Shown here in pieces: positions 29,601 through 37,592 of a stretch of 64,000 bases of DNA (position 1 is the stretch's first letter; each line of letters begins with the position of its first letter). The DNA is from Pseudooceanicola aestuarii (GTDB taxonomy: Bacteria; Pseudomonadota; Alphaproteobacteria; Rhodobacterales; Rhodobacteraceae), in assembly GCF_010614805.1 (NCBI RefSeq), contig NZ_JAAFZC010000001.1, positions 903,501 to 967,500 of the forward strand. The letters run 5' to 3'. The translations under genes and the position numbers were made by a program. The notes below the pieces were generated by a model. That model worked only from the letters and a program-made list of their open reading frames with translations. It made no database searches and was not told the origin of the DNA.

Positions 29601-30260
29601 TTAAAGAACGTCTTTACACAAGATATTGCGCACGGGGGCGAAGCTGCGTCTATGATGTGGGGTCACGCCTAGATCGAGTAGCGCAGCTTTGTGCGATTTC
29701 GACGGATACCCCATGTTGGTTTCCCACCCATAGCCGGGGAAGTGTTGCGCCAAGTCCCGCATGATCCTGTCGCGTGTGACCTTGGCCACAACCGAAGCGG
29801 CCGCGATGGACAGCGATCGCGCGTCGCCTTTCACGATGGCCTCCGCCGGGCAGGGCAGGTTGTCCGGCAACATATGGCCGTCGATCAGCAGGTGATCGGG
29901 CACTTGCGACAACGCGGCGATGGCCCGGCGCATCGCCTCCTGGCTTGCGCGCAGAATGTTCAGGCTGTCGATTTCCGCCACGTCGCAATGGGCGATGCCA
30001 ACATGGGCGCGGGCCATGATCTCGGGGAACAAGGCGTCGCGCCGACGTTCGGTCAAGGCCTTGGAATCGTTCAGCCCCTCCGGGATATCGGCGGGGTTCA
30101 GGATGACGGCGGCGGCCGTGACGGGACCGGCCAGCGGCCCGCGCCCGACCTCGTCCACGCCACAGACCCATTGCGCGCCGCGCGACCGTGCGGCGGTTTC
30201 GAAGAACATGTCAGGGACAGGGGGCAGGGTGATGGCGGGGCTTTTCGGGGCGCGGGTCAT
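29601..30260 (-). CDS. rnhB: Ribonuclease HII
   Basis: RNase HII removes ribonucleotides from DNA and RNA primers. The 219-aa protein has the active-site GVDEVGRGPLAGPV with the Asp-Glu pair, LNDSKALTERRR, and the later KGDARSLSIAAASVVAKVTRD. The catalytic acidic residues are in place. The C-terminal VGWETNMGYPSKSHKAAL-type region is also typical. It lies upstream of ccrM on the same strand; rnhB-ccrM adjacency is common in alphaproteobacteria. Confidence 0.96.
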   Translation of the reverse strand: MTRAPKSPAITLPPVPDMFFETAARSRGAQWVCGVDEVGRGPLAGPVTAAAVILNPADIPEGLNDSKALTERRRDALFPEIMARAHVGIAHCDVAEIDSLNILRASQEAMRRAIAALSQVPDHLLIDGHMLPDNLPCPAEAIVKGDARSLSIAAASVVAKVTRDRIMRDLAQHFPGYGWETNMGYPSKSHKAALLDLGVTPHHRRSFAPVRNILCKDVL

Positions 30261-30322
30261 GGCCGGTTTCTGGCCTCCTTGCCGGTCGCGCGCAAGTTCC
30301 CTCTGCCCCGGCGTCGCTCATG

Positions 30323-30363
30323 AAAAAGGGGAAGGGGCCATGTCCCTCCCCTCCCCCTTTTCC
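30323..30363. terminator. Bidirectional-type terminator
   Basis: AAAAAGGGGAAGGGG and CCCTCCCCTCCCCCTTTT form a long stem with A/T ends on both sides. It lies after the secreted Cys-protein gene (ending 30378) and just upstream of rnhB, separating the two. Confidence 0.65.
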
Positions 30364-30377
30364 GCCGATGCCGTGCC

Positions 30378-30821
30378 TCAGCGGCGAGCGACGACGTAGC
30401 CGTTGTTGCGCATGCAGCGCTTGCCATAGACGTAACGCGGACCGTGGTTCGCGGTGGTGCGGCGCACACAGGATTGCGGCGCCCGGCCCCGGACGTTGCG
30501 GTCCACGCAGCGCATCCGCAACGCGCTGACGCGCTGACGGTTCACGCGGGTATCGACCAGACAGCTGGCCGGAACGGCGCGGGCCCGGTGCTGCCGCTGC
30601 GGCTGATGCGCCTGCGGCTGGCGATGCGGGCGCCCGTGGGTCTGTTGCGGCGCGCGGTTGCCCCGTTGGCTTTCGTGGATGGCGGCGCCCAGAATGGCGA
30701 TGGCGGCGATCCCGGCGATGGCGCGGGCCGCGTCCCTGTCTCCGGCCTGAACCGGCGCCGCACCGATGGAAGTGGTGGCGATTGTGGCAGACAAAAGGAT
30801 GGCGAAAAACTTGCGGGTCAT
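30378..30821 (-). CDS. Secreted basic protein with four cysteines, unknown function
   Basis: A 147-aa protein with a signal peptide (MTRKFFAILLSATIATTSIG, cleavage near VQA-G), an Ala/Ile-rich stretch, and a Gln/His/Arg/Pro-rich linker (about residues 50-80). The C-terminal half carries four regularly placed Cys (ASCLVD, MRCVDR, QSCVRR, KRCMRN) that could form two disulfides. Similar small secreted proteins are common in Rhodobacteraceae but have no known function. The start at 30821 gives the best signal peptide; an ATG at 30842 would add seven residues (MKKVTHI). Confidence 0.6.
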   Translation of the reverse strand: MTRKFFAILLSATIATTSIGAAPVQAGDRDAARAIAGIAAIAILGAAIHESQRGNRAPQQTHGRPHRQPQAHQPQRQHRARAVPASCLVDTRVNRQRVSALRMRCVDRNVRGRAPQSCVRRTTANHGPRYVYGKRCMRNNGYVVARR

Positions 30822-31000
30822 GATGTGGGTCACTTTCTTCATGGTGGTGGCGAACAGGTCCGGGACAGCCCGGTGCGATGTGATCCAACCATGGTCCGGT
30901 CGGCCAAAATCGGGCAATATCAGCCCGGCGTTATCCAATAACAGCGCGCCAACCCCCTTGTGTCATTGAATATCCCGCGCCATTGCGACAGGGTCTGAGC

Positions 31001-31288
31001 ATGAGACATCTGTACCCGATCCTTGCCGCCCTGACCCTTCTGGCCGCCGGCACCAGCACCGCCCAGGCCGCCTGCTATGCCGATTACAAGGCAAAGCGCG
31101 CGACCCCTTACGGCCTGCATTACGGGGTGATGCAGGTCTCCGCCTGCGACCGCTCTGGCGCAACGTCGGAACTGCGCGGCAGGCTTGCGTCCGCCGGCTG
31201 GACATTGCTGAATGTGGTCTCGGTCTTCGACGAGTCCGGCCTGGCGTCAAGGAGGGCAAATGCAGGAGCCTACTACCTTCGCTTCTGA
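31001..31288 (+). CDS. Small secreted protein with Cys pair, unknown function
   Basis: A 95-aa protein with a clear signal peptide (MRHLYPILAALTLLAAGTSTAQA, then CYADYKAKR). The mature ~72 residues contain two Cys (ACYADY, VSACDR) that could pair, and the end GWTLLNVVSVF...ANAGAYYLRF. I recall the pattern from Rhodobacteraceae hypotheticals but no function is known. Its last 29 bp overlap the start of the next gene, so the two are probably translated together. Confidence 0.75.
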   Translation: MRHLYPILAALTLLAAGTSTAQAACYADYKAKRATPYGLHYGVMQVSACDRSGATSELRGRLASAGWTLLNVVSVFDESGLASRRANAGAYYLRF

Positions 31289-31964
31289 TGCGCGGCGCAG
31301 CGGGACGCGCACGGTGGTCATCGGGATGGGCGCCGTGGTGGCGATCCTGGCCGTGGCGGCCGTGTTCCTGTTCCTGAACCTGCCCGACGCCAATGCGTTC
31401 AACGCCCGCGTGGAGCGGATCTTTGTCGAGAACGACACTCTGACCACCCAGGCCGAAGTCACGCTTCTGACCATTCTGGCGCAATCGGGCACGGCGTTTT
31501 CGGAAACGCTGGCCAGTTACCGGATGGTGATTTTCGTGCTGCTGGTCTTTGCCACCGCGCTGCTGCTGGCGGCGCTGGCATTTCTGGTCATGCTGATTTC
31601 GATGAACCGCAGGCTGGCGCAGATCGAACGCGCCGGGATCGAGGTGAATTCCCTGCTGATCTCCCGCGATGAGAAGATGGTGTATCTGAACAACCTTGGC
31701 TTCAAGCTGACCGATAGCGCATTGGAAACCCTGTCGGTTCTGGCCGAAGCGCGTCTGGATGACGAAGTCCTGTCCGGCGTCCAGATCGAGGCGGTGATCA
31801 CCGGCCGGTCCGAACTGGAATGTGAGGAAGCCTCCGGCGCGACCCGGATCAAGCGGTTGCGCGACACGCTGGGCAACCAGCTGGTCAGCGAATTGCTGGT
31901 GCGCAACATCGCGCGGCGCGGCTATACGCTGGCGGTGGGCAAGGATGTGATCCGAGTCATGTGA
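31260..31964 (+). CDS. Membrane protein with apparent C-terminal OmpR-type winged helix
   Basis: A 234-aa protein starting at 31260 after a strong SD (aaggaggg). Two membrane spans (residues 19-41 and 88-113) enclose a loop of about 45 residues, so both ends should be cytoplasmic. Residues 148-228 follow the order of an OmpR/PhoB winged helix: FKLTDSALETLSVLAEA, then VLSGVQIEAVITG, then RIKRLRDTLGNQL and NIARRGYTLAV, the last two recalling the recognition helix and wing hairpin. The domain is degenerate and could be a non-DNA-binding relative. If real, this is a membrane-tethered regulator with inverted order relative to ToxR. It overlaps the small secreted protein gene by 29 bp. Confidence 0.65.
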   Translation: MQEPTTFASDARRSGTRTVVIGMGAVVAILAVAAVFLFLNLPDANAFNARVERIFVENDTLTTQAEVTLLTILAQSGTAFSETLASYRMVIFVLLVFATALLLAALAFLVMLISMNRRLAQIERAGIEVNSLLISRDEKMVYLNNLGFKLTDSALETLSVLAEARLDDEVLSGVQIEAVITGRSELECEEASGATRIKRLRDTLGNQLVSELLVRNIARRGYTLAVGKDVIRVM

Positions 31965-31993
31965 TCATTGTCGATTTTTCGAAATACCGGGAG

Positions 31994-32009
31994 ATTTGAT
32001 CGATGAAAT
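31994..32009. promoter_or_regulatory. ATCGAT-centred palindrome upstream of gntR
   Basis: ATTTGATCGATGAAAT is a 16-bp near-perfect palindrome (one mismatched pair), 97 bp before the GntR gene. It shares the ATCGAT core with the 38521-38534 palindrome, suggesting a GntR operator. Confidence 0.45.
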
Positions 32010-32040
32010 GCCCGAAATCTTGAGTTGAGGCCGGAGAAAC

Positions 32041-32070
32041 TTGCCCGCCGCTCGATCAACCTGCTATAAA
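32041..32070 (+). promoter_or_regulatory. Sigma-70-like promoter of gntR
   Basis: TTGCCC (32041-32046), an 18-bp spacer and TATAAA (32065-32070), followed by an AT-rich aaataatcgataat that may be a second operator. Confidence 0.45.
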
Positions 32071-32106
32071 TTCCCCAAATAATCGATAATACCGGGGGAA
32101 TTCAGC

Positions 32107-32778
32107 ATGACGGTAGGGACATCAGGCGCGGACGGCTCTGCCACGCAGCGGGCCTATTACAGGTTGCGCCAGATGATCGTGACCGGCGTATTGCAACCCG
32201 GTGAAAAGCTGAAGATCGACGGATTGCGGCAGCGGCTGGACACTGGCGCCTCACCGATCCGCGAAGCGCTGAGCCTGCTGACCTCCGACTACCTGGTTGA
32301 ACGGATCGACCAGCGCGGTTTTCGCACAGCCGAGACAAGCTCCCAGAATTTCACCGAAATCCTGATGCTGCGCAGCACGCTGGAGGATCTTGCCCTGCGT
32401 GAAAGCATCTCCCGCGCGACGCAGGAATGGGAAGAGGGGATCGTCCTGGCCCATCACCGTGTGCAGCGCGCCAAGGCCACCGGCGCCGAGGATTTCGAGG
32501 AACATCACAAGCAGTTTCACATGGCCCTGCTGGCCAATGCGCAATCGCCGATCCTGCTGAAATTCTGCTCGCAGCTTTACGATTTGAACATACGTTACAG
32601 GTACCTTGCCGGCAGCGCGCTGGATTATCAGCGCCGCGACGTGGCAGAGGAACACGCCGGCATACTGGCGGCAGCCGTGGCGCGGGATGCGGACACGGCC
32701 AGTGAACGCCTTTTGAACCATTACCGCCTGACGGGCGCGTTCCTGTCCGGCCTGCTGTCAGGCGCTGCCGCCCAGTAG
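32107..32778 (+). CDS. GntR family transcriptional regulator (FCD domain)
   Basis: A 223-aa regulator with an N-terminal winged helix (about 10-75: QLRQ-type helices, GASPIREALSLLTSDYLVE, RGFRTAE wing). A FadR/VanR-type FCD ligand-binding domain follows (EILMLRSTLEDLALRES, HHKQFHMALLANAQSP, and HAGILAAAVARDAD with the late His). FCD members usually sense an organic acid. It converges on the dioxygenase-TRAP-FAH cluster and is the likely local regulator. Palindromes with ATCGAT cores near its own gene and in the FAH/YCII gap support that; which metabolite it binds is unknown. Confidence 0.9.
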   Translation: MTVGTSGADGSATQRAYYRLRQMIVTGVLQPGEKLKIDGLRQRLDTGASPIREALSLLTSDYLVERIDQRGFRTAETSSQNFTEILMLRSTLEDLALRESISRATQEWEEGIVLAHHRVQRAKATGAEDFEEHHKQFHMALLANAQSPILLKFCSQLYDLNIRYRYLAGSALDYQRRDVAEEHAGILAAAVARDADTASERLLNHYRLTGAFLSGLLSGAAAQ

Positions 32779-32981
32779 CAGACGGACACCACTGGTCAGG
32801 TCGCCCCCCCTCGGGCCAAGGGGGCCGGGCCCGCCACTGCGGACGCCCGGCGGGTTATGCCCTCGTCTTGCCGCCGAAGCGGGCGCCATCGGGAATGGCA
32901 GAACACTTGGGCACAAGGCAGTCGGGGCCTGCCCCCGGCAGGGCACGGGCGCGGCCGCCCGGCCCCATCCCACAGGTGTCG
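32779..32981. other. Convergent gap between gntR and the dioxygenase gene
   Basis: 203 bp of very GC-rich sequence with several short possible stems (e.g. around ccccccctcgggccaagggggcc). I see no gene and no clear terminator. Confidence 0.4.
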
Positions 32982-33851
32982 CTACTCCGGCACCAGGACC
33001 AGATCGAACCGCACCGCCAGAAAGGCGCCCTCGACCTTGCCGGACAGTTCAAACCCCTCCGCGGGGAAGGATCCGGCGGCGCGATCTTCGTAGCGCATCA
33101 CCAGGTCTTCCCGCACGCCGAACACCGTGTCCTGATCGAGATAGGGATCGTCCTCCGGGAAAACCTCCGTCACCAGAGTGCGGAACCCGGGCGCCTTGGC
33201 AATGAAATGCAGGTGGGAGGGACGCCAGGGATGGCGCCCACAGGCGCGCAGGATATCCCCCACCGGCCCGTCGGAGGGCACGGTATATTCCACCGGCCGC
33301 ACGGTGGTGAAGCCGTATCGCCCATCGGCCCCGACGGTCTGCAACCCGTGAAAGGAATAGGTCTCCTGCTCCGGGTCCTGGCTGGAATACAGCCCGTTGG
33401 GCGCGGTCTGCCAGATGTCCAGCTCGGCCCCGGCGACGGGATTGCCCTGCGGATCGCGCACCGTGCCCTCCACCAGCAGGACCGGATCGGACCGGTCGCC
33501 CCGCAGGTCGCCCCCCATCGGCAACGGCGGGGAGCCGGAGATGTGGAACGGTCCCAGCACCGAGGACGACGTCCCCTCCCCGCTGCTGTGCAGCATATCG
33601 ACCAGCGAAGACAGGCCCAGCACGTCGGACAGCAGCACGAACTCGTGCCGCTCCGCATCCGAAATCTCTCCGGCGCGCTCCAGGAAGGCGATGCCGGTGT
33701 TCCATTCCGCATGGGTCAGGTTCACCTCCCGTGCAAAGGCATGAAGATGGCGAACCAGGCTGCCCAGAACCTCCCGCAGGCGCGGATCGGTTTCGGGGCC
33801 CATGTAGCTTTGGAACACCTCGGTGATGTTCTCCGGGGTCAGGTTGCGCAA
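32982..33851 (-). CDS. Intradiol ring-cleavage dioxygenase (hydroxyquinol 1,2-dioxygenase-like)
   Basis: A 289-aa non-haem Fe(III) dioxygenase. The N-terminal dimerisation region is followed by SSVLGPFHISGSPPLPMG and the catalytic core. The iron ligands are visible at family spacing: Tyr155 (NGLYSS), Tyr189 (PVEYTV), His213 and His215 (PSHLHF). Length and the GPFH stretch favour hydroxyquinol or catechol 1,2-dioxygenase. Hydroxyquinol would give maleylacetate, but no maleylacetate reductase is nearby. It is the last gene of the FAH-RutE-TRAP-dioxygenase series. Confidence 0.87.
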   Translation of the reverse strand: MRNLTPENITEVFQSYMGPETDPRLREVLGSLVRHLHAFAREVNLTHAEWNTGIAFLERAGEISDAERHEFVLLSDVLGLSSLVDMLHSSGEGTSSSVLGPFHISGSPPLPMGGDLRGDRSDPVLLVEGTVRDPQGNPVAGAELDIWQTAPNGLYSSQDPEQETYSFHGLQTVGADGRYGFTTVRPVEYTVPSDGPVGDILRACGRHPWRPSHLHFIAKAPGFRTLVTEVFPEDDPYLDQDTVFGVREDLVMRYEDRAAGSFPAEGFELSGKVEGAFLAVRFDLVLVPE

Positions 33852-33879
33852 CGGATGGCTCCTTCAGAGTTTGGGCGGA

Positions 33880-35184
33880 TCACAAGATCGCAAGGCTCAG
33901 GCCGGGGAAGCGGATCAGCACGACCAGCACAAGCAGCATGACAAAGGCAAAGGGCAGCGCGCCCAGGAAGACGTCCTTCAGGCTGATCCGGTCGTCGTCC
34001 AGTGTCGCCTTGATGACGAAACAGCTTAACCCAAGCGGCGGGGTCAGCAGGCCGATTTCGGCGGCCACCACGGAGATGATGCCGAACCACACCAGGCTCA
34101 GCCCCATCGGTTCGATCAGCGGCAGGAACAGCGGCACCACGATCAGGATGATCGAGGACGTGTCCAGGATTGTGCCCAGGAACAGCATCAGCACCACGTA
34201 GATCACCATGATCCAGGCAAAACCCAGCTGCGCCTCACGCAGGATGTCGGACAATTCGTTGGGCAATCCCGCGATCCCCAGCATCCGCGCATACATGGAC
34301 GCGGCGGTGATCAGGAACAGGATCGCGGCCGTGATGTGCCCCGTTTCCAGCAGCGCCTCCCAGAACCCCCGCCAGGTCATCCGGCGCCGCGCCACGGCGA
34401 TGATCAGGCCCAGAAGCGACCCGGCGGCACCGGCCTCCACCGGGGTGGTCCACCCGGCATAAAGCCCACCCAGCACCACGAGGATCAGGCCCAGAATCGG
34501 CAGGCTGCGGGCCGCGATCTCGCCCCAGCCCATCAACGTGGCGTCATGCACCAGGCGTCCGCCGACAAAGCCGGGCGTGAACCGGCCCATCAGCCAGATC
34601 GCACCCACGTAAGCGGCCGCCAGCAGCAGCCCCGGCACCACCCCCGCCAGGAACATCGCTCCCACGGATTGTTCAGCCACGAAGGCATAGATGATCAGCA
34701 TGGCCGAGGGCGGAATGATCATGCCCAGAACCGAGGACCCGGCCACCACCCCAACGGCAAAGCGCGGGTTGTAGTCGTGTTTCAACATCTCCGGCACCGA
34801 CATCTTGGAAAACACCGAAGCGGAGGCGATCGACGACCCGGTGACGGCGGCGAAGACGGCATTCGCCCCCACGGTCGCCATGCCGATGCCGCCCGTCACC
34901 CGCCGGAATGCCTGGTTGAGGACGGTATAGACATCCGCCCCGATCCCGGCCTTTGACACCACCAACCCCATGAAGGTGAACAGCGGTATCGTGGCAAAGG
35001 TATAGGACATCGCGCTGTCGCCAATGGCGATTTTCAGCAACGCAAAGGACAGGTCCATGTTCTCCCGCATCAGCCATATCGCGCCAAAGCTGACGACACC
35101 CAGGGCTATGGGGATATAGACGCCCAGGTAGATCAGAACGATGATCGCCGCGATGGAGGCAAGGCCGATTTCCATTGGCGTCAT
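33880..35184 (-). CDS. TRAP transporter large permease (DctM)
   Basis: A 434-aa membrane protein with about 12 spans, the DctM subunit of a TRAP importer that uses the sodium gradient. Family motifs are visible: PLFTFMGLVVSKAG, AAVTGSSIASASVF, SSVLGMIIPPSAMLIIYA and LTPPLGLSCFVI. It overlaps the DctQ gene by 4 bp and precedes the dioxygenase by 28 bp. It probably imports an organic acid used by the dioxygenase/FAH enzymes. The upstream in-frame extension is discarded because the MTPMEIGL start fits the family. Confidence 0.93.
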   Translation of the reverse strand: MTPMEIGLASIAAIIVLIYLGVYIPIALGVVSFGAIWLMRENMDLSFALLKIAIGDSAMSYTFATIPLFTFMGLVVSKAGIGADVYTVLNQAFRRVTGGIGMATVGANAVFAAVTGSSIASASVFSKMSVPEMLKHDYNPRFAVGVVAGSSVLGMIIPPSAMLIIYAFVAEQSVGAMFLAGVVPGLLLAAAYVGAIWLMGRFTPGFVGGRLVHDATLMGWGEIAARSLPILGLILVVLGGLYAGWTTPVEAGAAGSLLGLIIAVARRRMTWRGFWEALLETGHITAAILFLITAASMYARMLGIAGLPNELSDILREAQLGFAWIMVIYVVLMLFLGTILDTSSIILIVVPLFLPLIEPMGLSLVWFGIISVVAAEIGLLTPPLGLSCFVIKATLDDDRISLKDVFLGALPFAFVMLLVLVVLIRFPGLSLAIL

Positions 35185-35702
35185 TTTGCGGTGTCCGTCT
35201 CGTTGGACCCGGTGCCGGGCCGGGTGAAGATGTGAAGAAGAAAGTGCACCATGCACAGGCAGGCGCTGGCAAAGATCACCAGCTTGATCGGCCACCACGG
35301 CGCGGTGAACACGCCCTGCACGCCGAAATAGTCGCGGCTTTCCCACATCGCCAGGAATTCGGGCCACATGGTCCAGGCGACAAGCGCCATGAAGATGGCG
35401 CCCGTCAGGTCTATGGCGCCCGCCAGCCCTTTCCAGGCGCGGGGGCGACTGTGGCGGACAAAGCCCAGAAACCCGTCCGACCGTGTCAGCCGACCGACGC
35501 GGATCACGTCGGGCAATTGCAGGAACACGATCAGCACCATCGCGAATTGCACCACCTCCACCGCGCCCAGGAAGGGGCGGTTGAACAAGCTGCGGGCGAG
35601 GATATCGTAATTGACCACCGCGATCAGAGCGATGACGACCAGGGTGCCGGCGGCATTCGCGGCAATGGCGATGCCGCCGGCAAGTCGTGCGAACAGGGTC
35701 AT
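35181..35702 (-). CDS. TRAP transporter small permease (DctQ)
   Basis: A 173-aa protein with four membrane spans and the DctQ pattern VVNYDILARSLFNRPFLGAVEVVQF. It pairs with DctM to form the membrane part of the TRAP importer. The stop is 13 bp before the next, with dctM overlapping its end by 4 bp. Normal length for the family. Confidence 0.9.
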   Translation of the reverse strand: MTLFARLAGGIAIAANAAGTLVVIALIAVVNYDILARSLFNRPFLGAVEVVQFAMVLIVFLQLPDVIRVGRLTRSDGFLGFVRHSRPRAWKGLAGAIDLTGAIFMALVAWTMWPEFLAMWESRDYFGVQGVFTAPWWPIKLVIFASACLCMVHFLLHIFTRPGTGSNETDTAK

Positions 35703-35715
35703 CGGGCCCGCCGGA

Positions 35716-36804
35716 TCAGTTGCTGGCGGCCGAGGCAGCCCAGTCGCGCACCGGTTCGAACCCGGCGTCGCGCAGCTTGCCCATGTAGGCGATCAGCATC
35801 TCGTTGCCGGCACCACCATTGTCGGTCACGTCAGCGGCCCATTCGGCGGCGATGTCGGGCATCCCGTCAGCCCATGCCTGGCGCTGCGCGTCGCTCAGCG
35901 CAACGATGGTCCCGCCCGCATCGACAAAGGCCTGCCGACTGGCGGCGGCGCGGTCCATGGCGATACCTGCGACGTGGTCACGATAGGCCACGGCGACCTC
36001 TTGAAGGGCGGTCTTCACCTCGTCCGGCAACTTGTTCCAGTAGTCCTTGTTCACCGTGACCGTCTTGGTGTTCACGGCGCCCAGATTGGCCTCCAGCATG
36101 TAGGGTGCAACCTCCGCGATCTTGAACGTCGCGGCGGCCTCGGGCCAGAGCATGGCGTGATCCACCAGCCCGGTCTGCAACATGTTGTAGAAATCGGTCA
36201 GCCCGCCGCGCACACCCGCGACACCGTCGATCCCTTCGAGGTAACGCAGATTGAGACCGGCGCCTGCGACCTTGGTCCCCTGAAGATCGGACAGGCCATT
36301 GACCTGCGATTTGGAAAACAGCTGATACGTGTCAAGCACCACACCGGTGGCCAGATAGACCTGGTTCTGCTTGTCGAATTCCTGCTGCATGGCGGGGTAT
36401 TCGCGGGCGATCTCGTCCACGGCACGGGCCACGGCACGGGCATCGGCGGCGACAAAGGGGGTCGCTGCGGCGATCGCCTGGCTGGGCAGCTTGGAGCCGT
36501 GGAAAATCGTCGTGACGATGCCGATATCTCCCAGCCCGAGCTTCACCCCTTCCAGAACGCCCTTGGGCTTCACGATTGTGCCGCCGTAGCTTTCCTGCCA
36601 ATCCATCTGGTAGGTGCCGGTCTCGGCCAGGCGCTTGTCGACCTCGGGGATAAAGAAGTTGGTGAACTCCTGCACCCACAGCGCACGTGCCGGATAGCCG
36701 TCGATCACGACAGCCTTGATCGTTTCCTGTGCCAGGGCGGGCATAGCCGTGGCCCCGGCGATCAGCGCGGCCGCGACGGTGCGGCGCGTAAGTTTTGCAA
36801 ACAT
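35716..36804 (-). CDS. TRAP transporter periplasmic substrate-binding protein (DctP)
   Basis: A 362-aa solute receptor with a signal peptide (MFAKLTRRTVAAALIAGATA, cleavage LAQ-E). The DctP fold features include GVLEGVKLGLGDIGIV and the arginine-bearing loop around GLNLRYLEG. It delivers the ligand to DctQM. The strong SD (ggagga) 7 nt before 36804 supports the start and suggests high expression. The ligand is not predictable, but an aromatic or carboxylic acid fits the neighbouring enzymes. Confidence 0.92.
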   Translation of the reverse strand: MFAKLTRRTVAAALIAGATAMPALAQETIKAVVIDGYPARALWVQEFTNFFIPEVDKRLAETGTYQMDWQESYGGTIVKPKGVLEGVKLGLGDIGIVTTIFHGSKLPSQAIAAATPFVAADARAVARAVDEIAREYPAMQQEFDKQNQVYLATGVVLDTYQLFSKSQVNGLSDLQGTKVAGAGLNLRYLEGIDGVAGVRGGLTDFYNMLQTGLVDHAMLWPEAAATFKIAEVAPYMLEANLGAVNTKTVTVNKDYWNKLPDEVKTALQEVAVAYRDHVAGIAMDRAAASRQAFVDAGGTIVALSDAQRQAWADGMPDIAAEWAADVTDNGGAGNEMLIAYMGKLRDAGFEPVRDWAASAASN

Positions 36805-36920
36805 GTGTTTCCTCCCTAATGGCCTGGTTCTGTCAGGCTCTCTACTCCCGGTGCGGGGCCCGACAGGGCAGTTCCCGTGACGGGTCCTGGTTCGGGACGG
36901 CACCTCCCTGCCGCCCGTCG

Positions 36921-37592
36921 TCATGAAATCTTGCAGGCCTCCTCGAATGTGAAACGCGGCAATCTGGGAAACAGTGCAGCCGGATCGGCATGGCCGAGGT
37001 TGCACAGAAAATTCGATTTCCAACCGTTGTCGGCAAAGAACTCCTGGTCCACGATCTCGTTGGAGAACCCGGACATCGCGCCCACGTCCAGCCCCAGCGC
37101 CCGCGCTGCGATCATGAAATAGGCGCCTTGCAGTGTCGAGTTGCGAAAGGCGGTTTCCTCGGCGTAGTCGGGACGGCCCTCGAACAGCGGCTTGCGGTCT
37201 TCGTGCGGGAACAGCTTGTCCAGCTGCTGCCAGTACAGCGGATCCCAGGCGATGATCGCGGTCACCGGCGCCGCGCGCATCTTGTCGATATTCTTGGCCT
37301 TGAGCGCACGGGCGAGGCGGTCCTTGCCCGCCGGGTCGCGGACAAAGACGAACCGCGCCGGGCTGGTGTTCATGCTGGTCGGACCACGGGCGGTGATCTC
37401 GTAGAGGTCCCGCAGGGTGGCATCGCTGACCGGGCGGTCGGTCCAGGCGTAATGCGATCGCGCATCGCGCAGGATCACGTCGATGGAGGCATCGTCCAGC
37501 CGCGCCTTGCGCGCTCGAAGGGCCAGCACATCTGCCTGCGCGCGGGCGCGGGCGTCCTCCGCCGGGGGGGTAACAGGGGCCTGCGCCGTCAT
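36921..37592 (-). CDS. RutE-like nitroreductase family protein
   Basis: A 223-aa FMN-dependent nitroreductase-family enzyme resembling RutE, the malonic semialdehyde/3-hydroxypropionate-type reductase. Shared segments include SHYAWTDRPVSDATLRDLY, RGPTSMNTSPARFVF, AEETAFRNSTLQGAYFM and the C-terminal FEEAC. Other rut genes are absent, so it has been recruited to this catabolic cluster, perhaps to reduce an enal or semialdehyde intermediate. It overlaps the FAH gene by 4 bp. Confidence 0.85.
   Translation of the reverse strand: MTAQAPVTPPAEDARARAQADVLALRARKARLDDASIDVILRDARSHYAWTDRPVSDATLRDLYEITARGPTSMNTSPARFVFVRDPAGKDRLARALKAKNIDKMRAAPVTAIIAWDPLYWQQLDKLFPHEDRKPLFEGRPDYAEETAFRNSTLQGAYFMIAARALGLDVGAMSGFSNEIVDQEFFADNGWKSNFLCNLGHADPAALFPRLPRFTFEEACKIS

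Noticed and set aside
36805-36920. Riboswitch upstream of dctP
   Set aside because: Only short imperfect GC stems are visible; no conserved aptamer core was recognised.
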